Shown here piece by piece: positions 52,401-62,200 of a DNA stretch of 64,000 bases. The DNA lies in contig NW_026267104.1 of the NCBI RefSeq assembly GCF_014633365.1, positions 6,756,587-6,820,586 on the forward strand. The letters run 5' to 3'. A program made the position numbers and the translations under genes. Numbering within the stretch: position 1 is the stretch's first letter; the number at the start of each line of letters is the position of its first letter. This DNA is from Diospyros lotus (Eukaryota; Streptophyta; Magnoliopsida; Ericales; Ebenaceae). The notes under the pieces were generated by a model that was not told where the DNA came from, made no database searches, and was given only the letters and a program-made list of their open reading frames with translations.

Positions 52401-55400
52401 CCTCTTTTTTCAGTTTTTTTTTTGGGTTGTATTTTGGGGTGATTTTGATTTCTGAAATCAGAAGGCTGATAACCGCATGTAGTATTTATAATCTCCTTTG
52501 TCTTTGTTGCCTTTATTTGCATGTCTATATATGTCTTTCCTTGGGGTGTCATCCAATTGTGTTTTCTTTAATTGCAGGAGGCCAACAGCCTTACACGATC
52601 GTACTAGGGATAGCGATGATGATGAATTCCAAGACAGAGATTATGATGTTGCAGCTCTAGCAAATAATCTAAGCCAGGCCTTTCAATATGGGATTTATGG
52701 CAATGATGATATTGAAGAGGTACTTGCATGACTTCTAGCTTAAAAACTAGTCCAAATGCCTGTTTTTACTTTTGACTGTTTGCCATGTGTAATTTAGATG
52801 TGGGGCCAAAAAAGAAGTTAAAAGAGAAGGGATAGCAATACTTGGATATCACAACTGAACTGTATGATTGATTGCTGTACTGTGGAATTCTTGAATGAAT
52901 TACATCTAGTGTTTTGTAATAGATTGAATGAATCTAAGGCTAATCTGATTTAGGTTTAAATCCTATAATGTATACTTTGTTATTTCATATTTGTTCTGGA
53001 TCCATTCTTCCTTGGTTATAATGGCTTAATATATACTAATAGTGATTACTACCTTTTCTATTGCTTCCAGGCTCATGGATCAGCTGAACGAGATGATGAG
53101 GTAAGTCTAAGATGGCTGGTTTTGAGTCATCATTGTCAATACTCCTTGAGTGTTAGTAATAGTAACGGTCAATGTAGTCCAAATTATTGTTATGAATGTC
53201 ATCTCATCCATAAGCATTCTCACTACACATTTCCCAAGTTCTGTTATTGAGGTTGATTCCCCCGTTAAAGAATTTTGCTCCATTAAGGGGGCTAAAAGCA
53301 CATAAGCAATAATAACATGTGTGGGCCACTGCAAGGAAAGAGGGAATAAAAATCCTTCATATCTGCCATTACATAAAACACATGCTATATTGTCTTTTTT
53401 TCTTTTTTTAATTATGTCAACTCATGCTGATTTCGCTACATATTCCAGCAACTGAACTCAATGTGGGCCATGTATGTGGAACATGTGCTTTACATGCTAC
53501 CATAGAAATGTGCGACCATTGTGTTTTTTTTCCTTTTGTTGAGACTAGTGTGAGATAGTGGTTACCAACTTATTCCAGTTTGCCTCTCTTTCTGAATGTG
53601 AATCCTGTTACACCTTGAAGTGGTGGGATATAAAATTCACAGTAGCATTGCGATGACCTCTATGACCATTACTACAACCATATCAGGGTCTTGTGAATTA
53701 GGAAGTCGTTAAAAAGGAAAAAGAGGAAGAAAGAAAGAGATGCATTAGCTATTCGTTGGGCCATATTAGCACCAATAATGGGAAAGACTACTCTCAGAAA
53801 ACTCCAAAGATATATCACCAAATTCTCTCTCTCTGATTCTCTCTTTCGCCATCCTAATATTAAACCTTCTACCATCCTCTATTCTTGAATGTGTTGTGAA
53901 GATGGGATGGGATGATTAGGTTTTTCTTCTTTTAATTTGTTCCTTTGGTTTGGTTCTTTGTGTCTAACTTTCCTTCTCTCTCGTGCTCTTATTTTGTTTT
54001 GAGTTTTTAATTTTCATTTGTGACAAATGAAATCATCAATAACTGTTAAATAGTAAAACTTACTTGACAAACTCATACAGATTTTTTATTTTTATTAAAT
54101 ATTGTTTGTAAACCAAACTTATTTCTCTCAAACTATTTTCAACCTCAATGAACTTGGTTGTGAAAGGGGAAAAAAAGAAAGTTTGTATCTTTAATGTTTG
54201 AGCAATCATGCAACAACAATCACAAGCCTTAATCCCACCAGATGTGGTCAGCTACATAAAATTCTAGATCTCTAACTATTTCTTTCTATCTTATCCTCTG
54301 TAAGGCCATTATCCTAGGTCATCTCTAAGGGATATCTGTTAGGTTTTCTTTGGTCTTACTCTCTTTTGCTGCTGCAAATTTCCTCTATTTGTCCAGTTGC
54401 CTCACAAGTTTTTCTACTGGTTTTTTTTCTCACATATCCAAATCATCTTAGTTGTGACTGGCTCATATCATTTCACTAAGCGCCACGTGATTGGTTTTTT
54501 CTTGGATGGTTGCAAACCCACCATAGCATTCTCATCTTAGTTACTCATTTTTTGCGTGTGTTGGCAGTAACCATACAACAAAGATGGTCTTATAACAATT
54601 TGATTAGATTTCTCAATTCAATAGAACTTCCCTTTTAGTTTTGAAGGGATTTTATGGTCCTCTTTATTTATTTTTGGTTTCTAATGGTCATTCTTCATGG
54701 GGCAGGATGTCTATTTTGATGATGAATCTGCTGAAGTGGTCATATCTTCTCTTCGTCTTGGAGATAACCAGGACAGGTTGGTTGAAGCTCTTAAACAGGA
54801 TTTTTTTATGATGCAGTAGTACCCTGCTTTTTCTGCTTTGATTTAATATTTGAGGTGGCTGTATGTTTGCCTTCTTTTTTCTATATGGTTCACATGTTAA
54901 TTATCTTTGTTCTTGTTGGCTTTCACTGTTAGTTGCAATTCTGATGGTTACAGTAACTGTGGGCGTCGTAAGGTATTAGCTTGTTGCACGTATGGTACAG
55001 CAAATTTTGAACTTCATATCTTATACTTTGGTAGATTCAAGAAATTTTAGGCTCTGTTTGGGAGGAAAATGTTTGACCATTTTCTGGTGTTTGGATGACA
55101 AAAGACATGAAAAATATTTTATATGGAAAATATTTTACCTCAAATGAGAGAAAATGACATACCAATTCAAAATCCATAAATCATTTTCCTATTCACACCA
55201 GAACTAACAAATTATTATTTTTTCCACCAAAACACATTTACATGTGTTTATTTATGTATTTCTATAAATAAATTCATATATCTATACACACGCATATATT
55301 TAATAGGTATACACATACATGTACATATTTCAAGTAATGATTTTCATGCATGATAAGTGTCATGTTGGATATTCTTTGTGGATAAAGCAACAGATGATAT

Positions 55401-57033
55401 GTTTTATTGAAAATGCTGATACTCTGTACCTAAGATGGCCCCTGCCATTTGGGACCTAGCCACATCCAATTATGGCACTTGACATGGACAAGCCAATACT
55501 ACCCCTTACAAAAACAAAATAAAGACAATACAATTGGGACATGATGTATTGATAAAGCCAATACTACCTTTTACAAAAACATGTATTTATATATGTTTAT
55601 AAAATTATCTTGTTTCTGTTTTTTTTTTTTTTTTGAAATTACGAAGAAGCATGGCAACAGACATAGTACACAAATTCCTTGACATGATAAGTTTGAGGAG
55701 ATTTAGGACATGACATAGAAGGGACACATCAAACAAGAATCGTATATCTCATATATGTGTTTATATATAAATGTAACTTACATTCTGCATTATAGGAATT
55801 GTGGGATTAAAAATGTTGCCTATATCAGAAAGCTCTATTCACAGGGAACATAAAAGGTTTGGAGTTCAAAATTTTTGAAATTAAATAGTTTAAAGGGACG
55901 AGCAACAAATGTAAATCTATTTACTTTTTATTATATATTGGTTTTACTTGTAGTTGATTAACTTGATTTCAACATATTTTTTTGAGATTTAAAATGTAGT
56001 CCTAATGTGTTTAAAATTAATGGAAACAGAAGATCCCATCGTGGGCATGATAAACCCCTTGTGACTTTGAAGTGTCCAGTTTTGAAAATTTAAAATATAA
56101 TGTATTGAGTGTCCCATGTATTCCCTTGAGTGTATTTCTGACCTAATAGCTGACACGAGATTTTCTTTCATATTTATGTTTTTTTTTTCTATCACTGAGA
56201 ATCCGCAGCCTCTACACTTCTATTGTGCATTGGTAGCAATTTATGTTTTATACATTAAAAAGTGTCATCATCAAGTCATTTTTTTATCGGTTCCCTTATT
56301 GTTTTCTTCAATTTTGTAGTATTCTGTTGGCATGTCATTTCCGAAGTTTTTGTAGTGTCCTGAATTCTGCCGCCCCCAACACCCCCCCGCCCGCCCAAGA
56401 CCACACACACAAAAAAAAACAAAAGAAAGTAATATTAAGGACACATGCACGTGTGGCTATGCTACAGGCATACAGCCTTAGCTTTTATCCTTTTTAGATG
56501 GTGATGCTTCTGTCCTTACCTGTTTTTAACCCTTTTTCTTTCTTTTGCTCTGAAAGAGTTCATTTGTACCAGGCCTTGTAATGTTGATTGTATTTTCTAC
56601 TAAGGATATCATTGTTCTTGTGTTTGTTTAATGTATTTTCAGTGGCTCTCTTTTCACGAATTCCAACTGGTTTGCCTTTGAGGAAGCTAGGATGGCTTAC
56701 CAAAACTCCACTGATTCCATTGCTTCGTCATCACCTAATGTAGAGGTTACTGGCATGGTCAAAAGTGGTGATGATGAGGTTATCATTGATAAAGACGAGA
56801 ATTTGGCTGACACTGCATCATCTCAACTGCCTAAATCAAAGCTCAGCTCAGAAGATCCCACACCAAAAAGTTTGTCGGATGAACTCAGTGAAACTGGAGC
56901 CAGTGATAAACCACCTGAATGGGTTGAGTGGAGAGAGACTTCAAATTTGGTAGGGCTGTCTGATACTGATAGGCCGTCGGCTCTACCAAATGGTGGGCTG
57001 CAAACAGGAGGAAAATCAGACGGACAATTTTGA
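31626..57033 (+). CDS. SAPS-domain (SIT4-associated) PP6 phosphatase regulatory subunit, 19 coding exons
   Basis: Exons: 31626-31661, 33508-33611, 39052-39138, 39275-39350, 39440-39514, 39682-39735, 44076-44135, 44216-44332, 45225-45319, 45410-45612, 49982-50079, 50300-50403, 50568-50733, 50929-51051, 51444-51526, 52578-52719, 53071-53100, 54706-54776, 56643-57033. Phases join throughout, giving 704 residues. The start MFWGMG followed by ENFTLEELLDEDEIIQECK and FPFIACEIFTCEVD is diagnostic of the SAPS family. In yeast and animals these proteins bind Sit4/PP6 catalytic subunits; in Arabidopsis the related SAL proteins work with FyPP1/FyPP3 and affect PIN phosphorylation and ABA signalling. The N-terminal two thirds is helical repeat-like; the C-terminus is acidic and low-complexity. 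The last exon appears frameshifted near 57005. Confidence 0.93.
31662..33507 (+). other. SAPS intron 1
   Basis: This 1846-bp intron runs from donor GTTAGT to acceptor TTGCAG. No element was recognised. Open frames at 31694-31940 lack family similarity. Confidence 0.75.
34800..35600 (-). mobile_element. L1-type LINE reverse transcriptase remnant
   Basis: On the minus strand, broken frames give LLFVDGKICFCGAAEEKLR (equivalent to the FADDT catalytic motif and following helix of plant L1 reverse transcriptase) and VADLVAHMGNKVGALPG followed by GYLGLPL, the conserved thumb-region motif. They are followed by a stretch with LLRWTTPKILLMINN. The catalytic DD is changed to VD, and stops and frameshifts are present. 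Confidence 0.65.
37080..37510. repeat. Three diverged tandem units of about 120-170 bp
   Basis: Three segments share the order ggtgact/ggtaatc, agaggtgaggt or agatgaggt, gcctcac/ggcctccca, gggactgacc or ggactgacc, and a G-rich end: about 37083-37180, 37240-37345 and 37418-37510. The local GC content is well above the surrounding intron. A 126-codon minus frame (37192-37572) falls here but has no recognisable domain. Confidence 0.5.
37930..38160 (-). mobile_element. L1-type LINE fragment (after the endonuclease domain)
   Basis: The minus strand in mixed frames reads KNMWLEGEGF then KKLKLLKEEEEEVWNK. This matches the segment joining endonuclease and reverse transcriptase in plant L1 ORF2 (FKFENMWL... 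AKKLxxLKExxxxWN). Frameshifts are present. It may belong to the same insertion as 34800-35600, but order on the minus strand would need checking. Confidence 0.6.
40998..43126 (-). mobile_element. Internally deleted Ty3/gypsy-type LTR retrotransposon
   Basis: Two LTRs, 40998-41299 (302 bp) and 42807-43126 (320 bp), begin TGTC and end GACA/GGCA and are highly similar. Differences include a 16-bp insertion in the right one. On the minus strand the primer-binding site beside the right LTR reads TGGTATCAATGCC, similar to the initiator tRNA-Met site. A purine tract, AAGGCGAGGGGAT, abuts the left LTR, so the element runs right to left. The 1507-bp interior keeps only gag and joins directly to the purine tract; protease, reverse transcriptase and integrase are gone. 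Flanks ctgtc and ttgtc are a 4-of-5 target duplication. Confidence 0.9.
41280..41693 (-). pseudogene. Gag remnant of the gypsy-type element
   Basis: A 137-codon frame carries the retrotransposon Gag core: AAAYLNNMADSWYQGWTR, then a DFAKDLCDRFGEE segment, DVIEEFNKLRQDGSVVEYL, RFEELRSLM and YFVSSFISGLKDD. This resembles the plant Ty3/gypsy gag domain. The zinc knuckle and everything downstream are missing: after about residue 100 the frame runs into unrelated sequence and the purine tract. The element could move only with proteins supplied in trans. Confidence 0.8.
44333..45224 (+). other. SAPS intron 8 with a solo LTR
   Basis: This 892-bp intron has a solo LTR (44872-45199) as its last third. 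Only 25 bases separate the LTR from the exon 9 boundary. Confidence 0.85.
44872..45199. mobile_element. Solo LTR, 328 bp
   Basis: The sequence starts TGTCAGGAAC and ends ATCCTGACG (the final A of the usual CA is G). It is flanked by a perfect 5-bp duplication, AGTGT (44867-44871 and 45200-45204). No internal region is present, so it is the product of LTR-LTR recombination. It differs in sequence from the 40998-43126 LTRs, so a separate family. Confidence 0.85.
46381..46432. repeat. (AG)26 microsatellite
   Basis: Fifty-two bases of uninterrupted AG repeat lie in SAPS intron 10, probably length-polymorphic. Confidence 0.95.
46715..47277. mobile_element. Non-autonomous hAT element, 563 bp
   Basis: A perfect 8-bp duplication, ACATCAAT, flanks it (46707-46714 and 47278-47285). 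The ends are CAGTGTAGTCTAAGG (left) and CAAGGTAGTCGAGGG (right, read inward). Subterminal regions are rich in aggcgc/gcgcct-type motifs (cctaggcgcttggg, gcgcctcatc, gggcgagcgc) in both orientations, as often seen in plant hAT elements. No coding capacity. Confidence 0.85.
47690..49622 (+). mobile_element. RTE-type LINE remnant
   Basis: In broken plus-strand frames: endonuclease C-terminus (VFDVRDWPVGEV, SEMATTIQNMTKMVLGESKG), WWNEEVQERIETKR, the reverse transcriptase entry NYRGIKLMNHIMKRWERVIE, ENQFGFV, and a degenerate catalytic box LFVDDIVLVD. The 3' end (49590-49622) has the family tail attcatgtggccgaccccta followed by cattgtggaat. Many stops, frameshifts and deletions show it is inactive. 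It has the same orientation as the SAPS gene. The 5' part of the endonuclease is missing. Confidence 0.85.
51527..52577 (+). other. SAPS intron 15
   Basis: This 1051-bp T-rich intron shows no recognised element. Confidence 0.8.
53101..54705 (+). other. SAPS intron 17 with an antisense RTE fragment
   Basis: This 1605-bp intron has no recognised feature in its first 1.1 kb. An RTE LINE 3' fragment lies at about 54216-54500 on the minus strand. Confidence 0.7.
54216..54500 (-). mobile_element. RTE-type LINE 3' fragment, minus strand
   Basis: The minus strand ends attttatgtagctgaccaca, tctggtgggattaaggcttg, the RTE tail, followed by a short ttgttg-like run. Upstream are broken C-terminal pieces (KPVEKLVRQLDK, PKKT). 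Truncated at the 5' side. Confidence 0.65.
54777..56642 (+). other. SAPS intron 18
   Basis: This 1866-bp intron is AT-rich with a C-rich patch at 56365-56410. No element was recognised. Confidence 0.75.
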
Positions 57034-57232
57034 CTTAAATGCAGCAAATCCTTCATCATCAGCTGATGTACCAGCAGATGTTAACAAAACAGATGGAGGA
57101 TCACCGGAATCATCTGAGAACTCCGGTGTCAAACTTTGCCAGCCATTGGAACCAGGGGATGAGAATGTGAGACGTGACCCAAATACCTCCGCAGATGTGG
57201 ATGGGCCCGTTGCAAAAGAAGAGTTGATTTGA
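56643..57232 (+). CDS. SAPS last exon: acidic C-terminus with apparent frameshift
   Basis: The spliced frame runs through WFAFEEARMAYQ and an acidic Ser-rich tail to TGA at 57031-57033. From about 57005 the next frame (+1) is open to TGA at 57230-57232. It has the same acidic, Ser/Pro/Asn-rich composition (DLNAANPSSSADVPADVN, SPESSENSGVKL, EPGDENVRRD). With that tail the protein would be about 770 residues, nearer the usual plant SAPS length. One extra base around acaggaggaaaa (57003-57014) would explain it. It could be a real mutation that trims the tail, or a sequencing error. Confidence 0.65.
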
Positions 57233-58156
57233 GCTGTGGATCTGTGTTGAAGCGGGGAACTGACTTAAATTCCCATTCTCAGTTTGCGGTGCTAATACTG
57301 GTGCCATGAATCCGGTTGGAAGGTGACTCAAATCTATGGCTGGCGGGTATGTGATGTGTACTTTAGAGTGTCCTGTATGTTGAGCATTATGGCTGATCGT
57401 TCTGCCCCCACCAATAGTAGGTAATGAGTGCTCTCGCTCACTCTCAATGAATCACAAACCCACAAATATTGCTTGCAGTAAATGTTAAGGTTAAGAATGT
57501 TATTGTTGATATAACACGGTTGTCTTTTTTTCTCCAGAACCATGCACCGTTAGGTAACAATCATTTTGCACTAGAACGTGTTCCTTCAAGGATTTTGTAC
57601 TCCGCTCTTGTCCGTTAATCATATGAATTTTCAATGTTCAATGCAGGAATTGTACCCTCTTTTGCTACAGTCAAAGGAAGAGTTAACAGTTTAATGAATA
57701 ATGTTTGTTTTGATTTGACTGCACACTTTTGTTCCTACAGTCGAAGTGGGAGGAAAGAGTTCACAGTTCTTTTTTGTTTTTTGTTTTCTGTTTTTGTATG
57801 TGTATGTATATATATATATATATATTACTAACTTTTAAATACTTCCCCCTTGTTAACATTGTACCTACAATTTTGTTTGTTTGTTTGATGAATGACTTCA
57901 AATGGTCTGTGTGGCAAAAACGATTGACTAGGGAAACACCTCGCCCTGCAGACTCCAACCATCATTCGTATCACAGTGAGATGTAAGAATTATCTTATTT
58001 TTCATTCAATTGCCGGCATATATTCCCTTGCAATACAGGTTACATTTGAGTAAAAACTTTAATGAAAAAGAACATGTTACATGTGTAAGAAGGAACATAT
58101 TATAAAAACTTGTACATCTATCCGCTAATTTTTTTATCATCTAATACTGCTTTGTC
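57233..58156 (+). other. SAPS 3' UTR and downstream DNA
   Basis: AT-rich sequence follows the stop, with a (TA)n run at 57809-57826. The 3' UTR end is not determined. There is no other gene. Confidence 0.5.
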
Positions 58157-58660
58157 TAAGGGCGTGCAAGGTTATATTTTTGAAAAATAAAAACCGAATC
58201 AAACCAAATCGCTCGATCATTTTAATTTGTTGAACAGAAACTGAATCAGATGTGTGAAAAATTGAACCAACTGGTTTGCTTTTCAGTTTAACTCAATTAA
58301 AAATCGAGATGTGTTTGTTTTCTTCTTATTTTTTGAACAAAAATAAAATATTATAGTTGTTACATTCATGAGAGAAGTAAGAAATAAACCACCAGTTATC
58401 ATAAATTTAAATTAAATGTCACTATCCATTCATCATCAAGTACATCAAATATTAATTATATTTAATATATAACATAAAGAGAATAAAATATTAATAGGAA
58501 AATTAAAAAAATCAGATTCCAATTGGGTTAAGTTCAGTTTTGTAACATCCATAATCGAAATCAAACCAAAATACTCCATTTTTTTAAACAGCAAACCAAA
58601 ACCAATATAAAATTGAATTAAACACCTCGATTTGCTTCGATTTGATTTTTCAATTGCCTA
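58157..58660. mobile_element. Non-autonomous hAT element, 504 bp
   Basis: A perfect 8-bp duplication, GCTTTGTC, flanks it (58149-58156 and 58661-58668). The ends are TAAGGGCGTGCAA (left) and TAGGCAATTG (right, read inward, apparently with a short internal loss). Subterminal aaccgaatcaaaccaaatcg and its complement-like caaatcgaagcaaatcga match the style of the 28949-30306 element. No coding capacity. Confidence 0.78.
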
Positions 58661-59239
58661 GCTTTGTCCCCAGGGTAGCCAAAAGGTTTTAAAGTTGGGA
58701 GTGATGAAACTAGATCTTTATCTTGAAATCGGTATGATTGTGGACGCAGATAACGTTTTGTCAGGTTCACACCGTTGACAGTCGGTCTAAAAGAGGAATA
58801 AGATTACAGCAGGAACTACAGCTCTGTTCTACAAGCTCCGGTCCAGATGATTAAACGTTAATGAAAACATCTGAACCATGTAATGTATTTAAGCAGCGCT
58901 TTGTTCCAGAAACTGCAACAAACATATTATGAATAAACTTGTAAAAATGTGAAAAATTCATACAACCTTAGAAAATGACCTGAACCATCTGAAATACGAG
59001 AAGCAAGTCTAGCCATCACAGCTCTGATTGATACTCTTCCTCTTGTGGGGTGGGGGGAATTAAAATGTCAAAATCAGAACAAGCGCAAAATTCATAACAG
59101 GGCACAGCAGCGTGATTAAAGTATTCCCGTTGAGATCTTTGTAGACGCAGACGCCACAACGCAGCTGCACAACTTCTCATTTTAGTTTTTATATTCATGT
59201 TATAGTGTGATATCAAAATTGGGGGACTTCCAATCAATT
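58661..59239 (-). other. Region downstream of YAO, probably its 3' UTR in part
   Basis: This sequence lies between the hAT element and the YAO stop codon. The YAO 3' UTR should lie here, but I could not place a polyadenylation site. A minus frame at 59016-59330 overlaps the true last exon in another frame and is not a gene. Confidence 0.4.
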
Positions 59240-62200
59240 TTACAAGAGCCTCAGGGGATGCACGGCAACCCCATTTTTTGCAGCAGGAACACGTCCCCAT
59301 CTTCCCAAGCGGGGTTCCTGTCCAAAACAAATTAAGTGTGTTAAATATCAGAACCCTAGATACATTATTGTCAGCTGAACTTAAAACAACATATCATTCC
59401 TTATCCCATTATGTGGGGTTAAACAACATATCATTCCTTATCCCATTATGTGGGGTTGACTACATCAATTCTAATTTTAGCTTTCCATTTATTTCTATCT
59501 ATGGCTTTAATAACACCTTTTGTAAGACCCATATAATACATATCAAATCTAAGTGCCTCCCACCAAGTTTCTTGGTCTTCTGCTACTTCTTTTATTAAAT
59601 ACTTATTTCATTACATCCATTAATATCTACTGTCGCACATGTTCCCCTTGAAAAGATTTGTTTTCCACATTTTAAAGGCCACCATCTAATTCTTGGGTTT
59701 CTTTTGGGCAATTTTTCCTCCAATTTTTTATATGGACTATGTCAAGTGGTCAACATCCTCCCGGTATAACATTACGATCCTTGCAACATAAGCAGTTCTC
59801 TTGGGATTACTGCCTTTGTGTGGTCCCCCGCCCCTCATACCATCGATTTTAATAAAGGAGATAAATCACAAGTGGAACCTTTGCTTCATTGTACAGGGCA
59901 ATGAGTTGAACCCATGATCTACTGGTACGAATCCCAACTTATAAGCAGTTCTCTTGTCTCATAAGAAAATAGTCTATTTGGTAATTGATATGCCATTTTT
60001 ATATGTTATTAAGCGTTCATCCCGTTTCTACTTGTGATTGATATGCCATTTTTATATGCGATTAAGTGTTATTCCTATATTTTTAAACCTAGTGTTGGCT
60101 AAAGATGAAGTCATGCCTTGGATAAAGATGGGAGGTGTTAAATGAGAAGCTTTACCTGCCCAACCCCAGCAACAAGGAACTCTCCAGATTTTGCAAAAGC
60201 CAATGAATTTACAAATCCAACCTGCATTGCAAAAGAGATTCATGTATTCCTTAAAACAGATTAAGAGACATCAAGTATTCAACATCATACTTGTTTGAAT
60301 TGTAAATCTTAAAATCAGTATCAGCCATCATAAGAACCCATAAAAAAATTTACATGCCAAAGTGCTCCAACGAGTGCACTACATAGTGGGCATACAAATA
60401 CTGGTTGTGAAACTGGGAAGAGCAGAGATAATTGCACTGTAGCAGAATACACGTAAGGAAATTTTCTTAGCTAAGGTTGGCAGACTTCTTAAATAAAAGC
60501 TGACTATAACATAAATGATGAGCATTAAAGCTCATTTCTCTGACATAAACAAATATCACAGGTGAGATTTTATAAACCTGTTTGGTTGCAACTTCAAAAA
60601 TGAGAATGCATTTACCAGACTAATTCCTTAAACTGGTTTAAAATTTTTTTCCCCAAAACTATCCAGTTCTAGAAATCAGAATGGATATTTTTGGCAGCTT
60701 CAAAAGATGTTCTTACACAAAAATGAAAATTATATGAACTTGATGGCATTTTCAATGTTCTTAATACCTTAGGTTTCAAAAACAGCAACAATAACAACAT
60801 ATCAAGCCTTTGTCCCACTATGTAGGGTCAACTACATGCATTCTAACTCACCAGTCATTCGTTTCTATGGCTTTATCTTCTGTAAGGCTCTTATAACTCA
60901 TATTATATTTCCCCCAAGTTAGTTATAACCAAAAACACACATTTATAACCAAACCTGTCCTATGATTGACAGTTCCACTCAAGATCAAATGCTCCTACGA
61001 TCAATTAAATCGACCTTTTAAAAATAACTTCCCTAGTACTTCATAACTGGATTTGAAAGTGTTTCTAACTTAGATTTAGTTCTTTTCCATACCCACATGC
61101 AAGCAACCAAACGATCTCATAGTCTTGGATGTCATAGCAATGAATAAAACCTCTCTCTCTTGACCCATTTCATTAGGGTGTCGATGGTTGAGTGTTGTTG
61201 TGAACCACCAGGACTATCTTGGTTGATTCTTGAATCTGGCTCTTTAAAAGAAAAGCCGTTGAGTCCGAATACATGAATGGATACAAAGTGAGTTTACTGC
61301 TTTCTCCCAATCATAAATTAGCTGTGTCTAGACAGCCATTGTTTTTGGTTCTTTTCTTAGCAAATTGCTCCGAGTGGGAGGGTCAAAATGGAAACTTCTC
61401 ATTTGTGGGGAATTTAACTCAGTGCAATTGGAAAGTATTGTCAATGGAAGAGGGAAAAAGGTACGTGGTACCTCAACTAAGGTCATGTGTGAATTTCAAA
61501 GAAACAAGCCTCTTTTTGTATGTCATAAGATCTTGTAGAACAAATACCACCAAAAAAGGAGTGAACATCATCATCATTAACTGCACCTTATCCTAAGTTA
61601 GGATCAGTGACATGACATTCATAATGTCAATTGATTTTAATACACATTGACAATACAAATCCATGCAAAAGAACGATGTAGCAAAGTTCTATGTCAAATC
61701 CCCTTCCCGAAATAACCCTCTAGTGAGGATGAACCTTGTACGAAAAGTCTAAAATCCATCTTCGTAGATAAAATAAAAATAAAGAACAGTGAAAAAAGTA
61801 TGCTTCCTCTTAAACAATGAAAAACTCTCTTAGACTGCCAAAAACTCTCACATTCCTCTCTGTCATGTGCCTGAATATAAGGGTGGAAGAGGGAGTTAGC
61901 CTATATACGGGGAGGCCCTATGGTAATAACAGAAAGTAGGATAGTTATGTAGAGTTTGAATTTTGGCAGCAATCTTTTCTGCAGGAGCAGTATATAAGCC
62001 TGATCCCATGGTTGAAGGAATTATCGATGAATACAATTTGAGTTCATTGCCTGCCTCTCTCTTTTCTTCCCTCTCAATTCTCTCTTTCAATCCTTCCCTC
62101 TCTCTCACTATTTCCCTCCTAAAACCCTTAATTCTCCGAATTAGAGGAGAATTCTCCATTGTCAGATCAGAATCTGACACTCTCATGGCAAGTTCACACT

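Noticed and set aside
59016..59330. 104-codon minus-strand Cys-rich frame
   Set aside because: The true YAO exon uses another frame here (EPRLGRWGRV... HPLRLL stop), matching the family terminus.
59900..59935. ggtacgaatccc resembling a tRNA T-loop
   Set aside because: No cloverleaf could be built around it.
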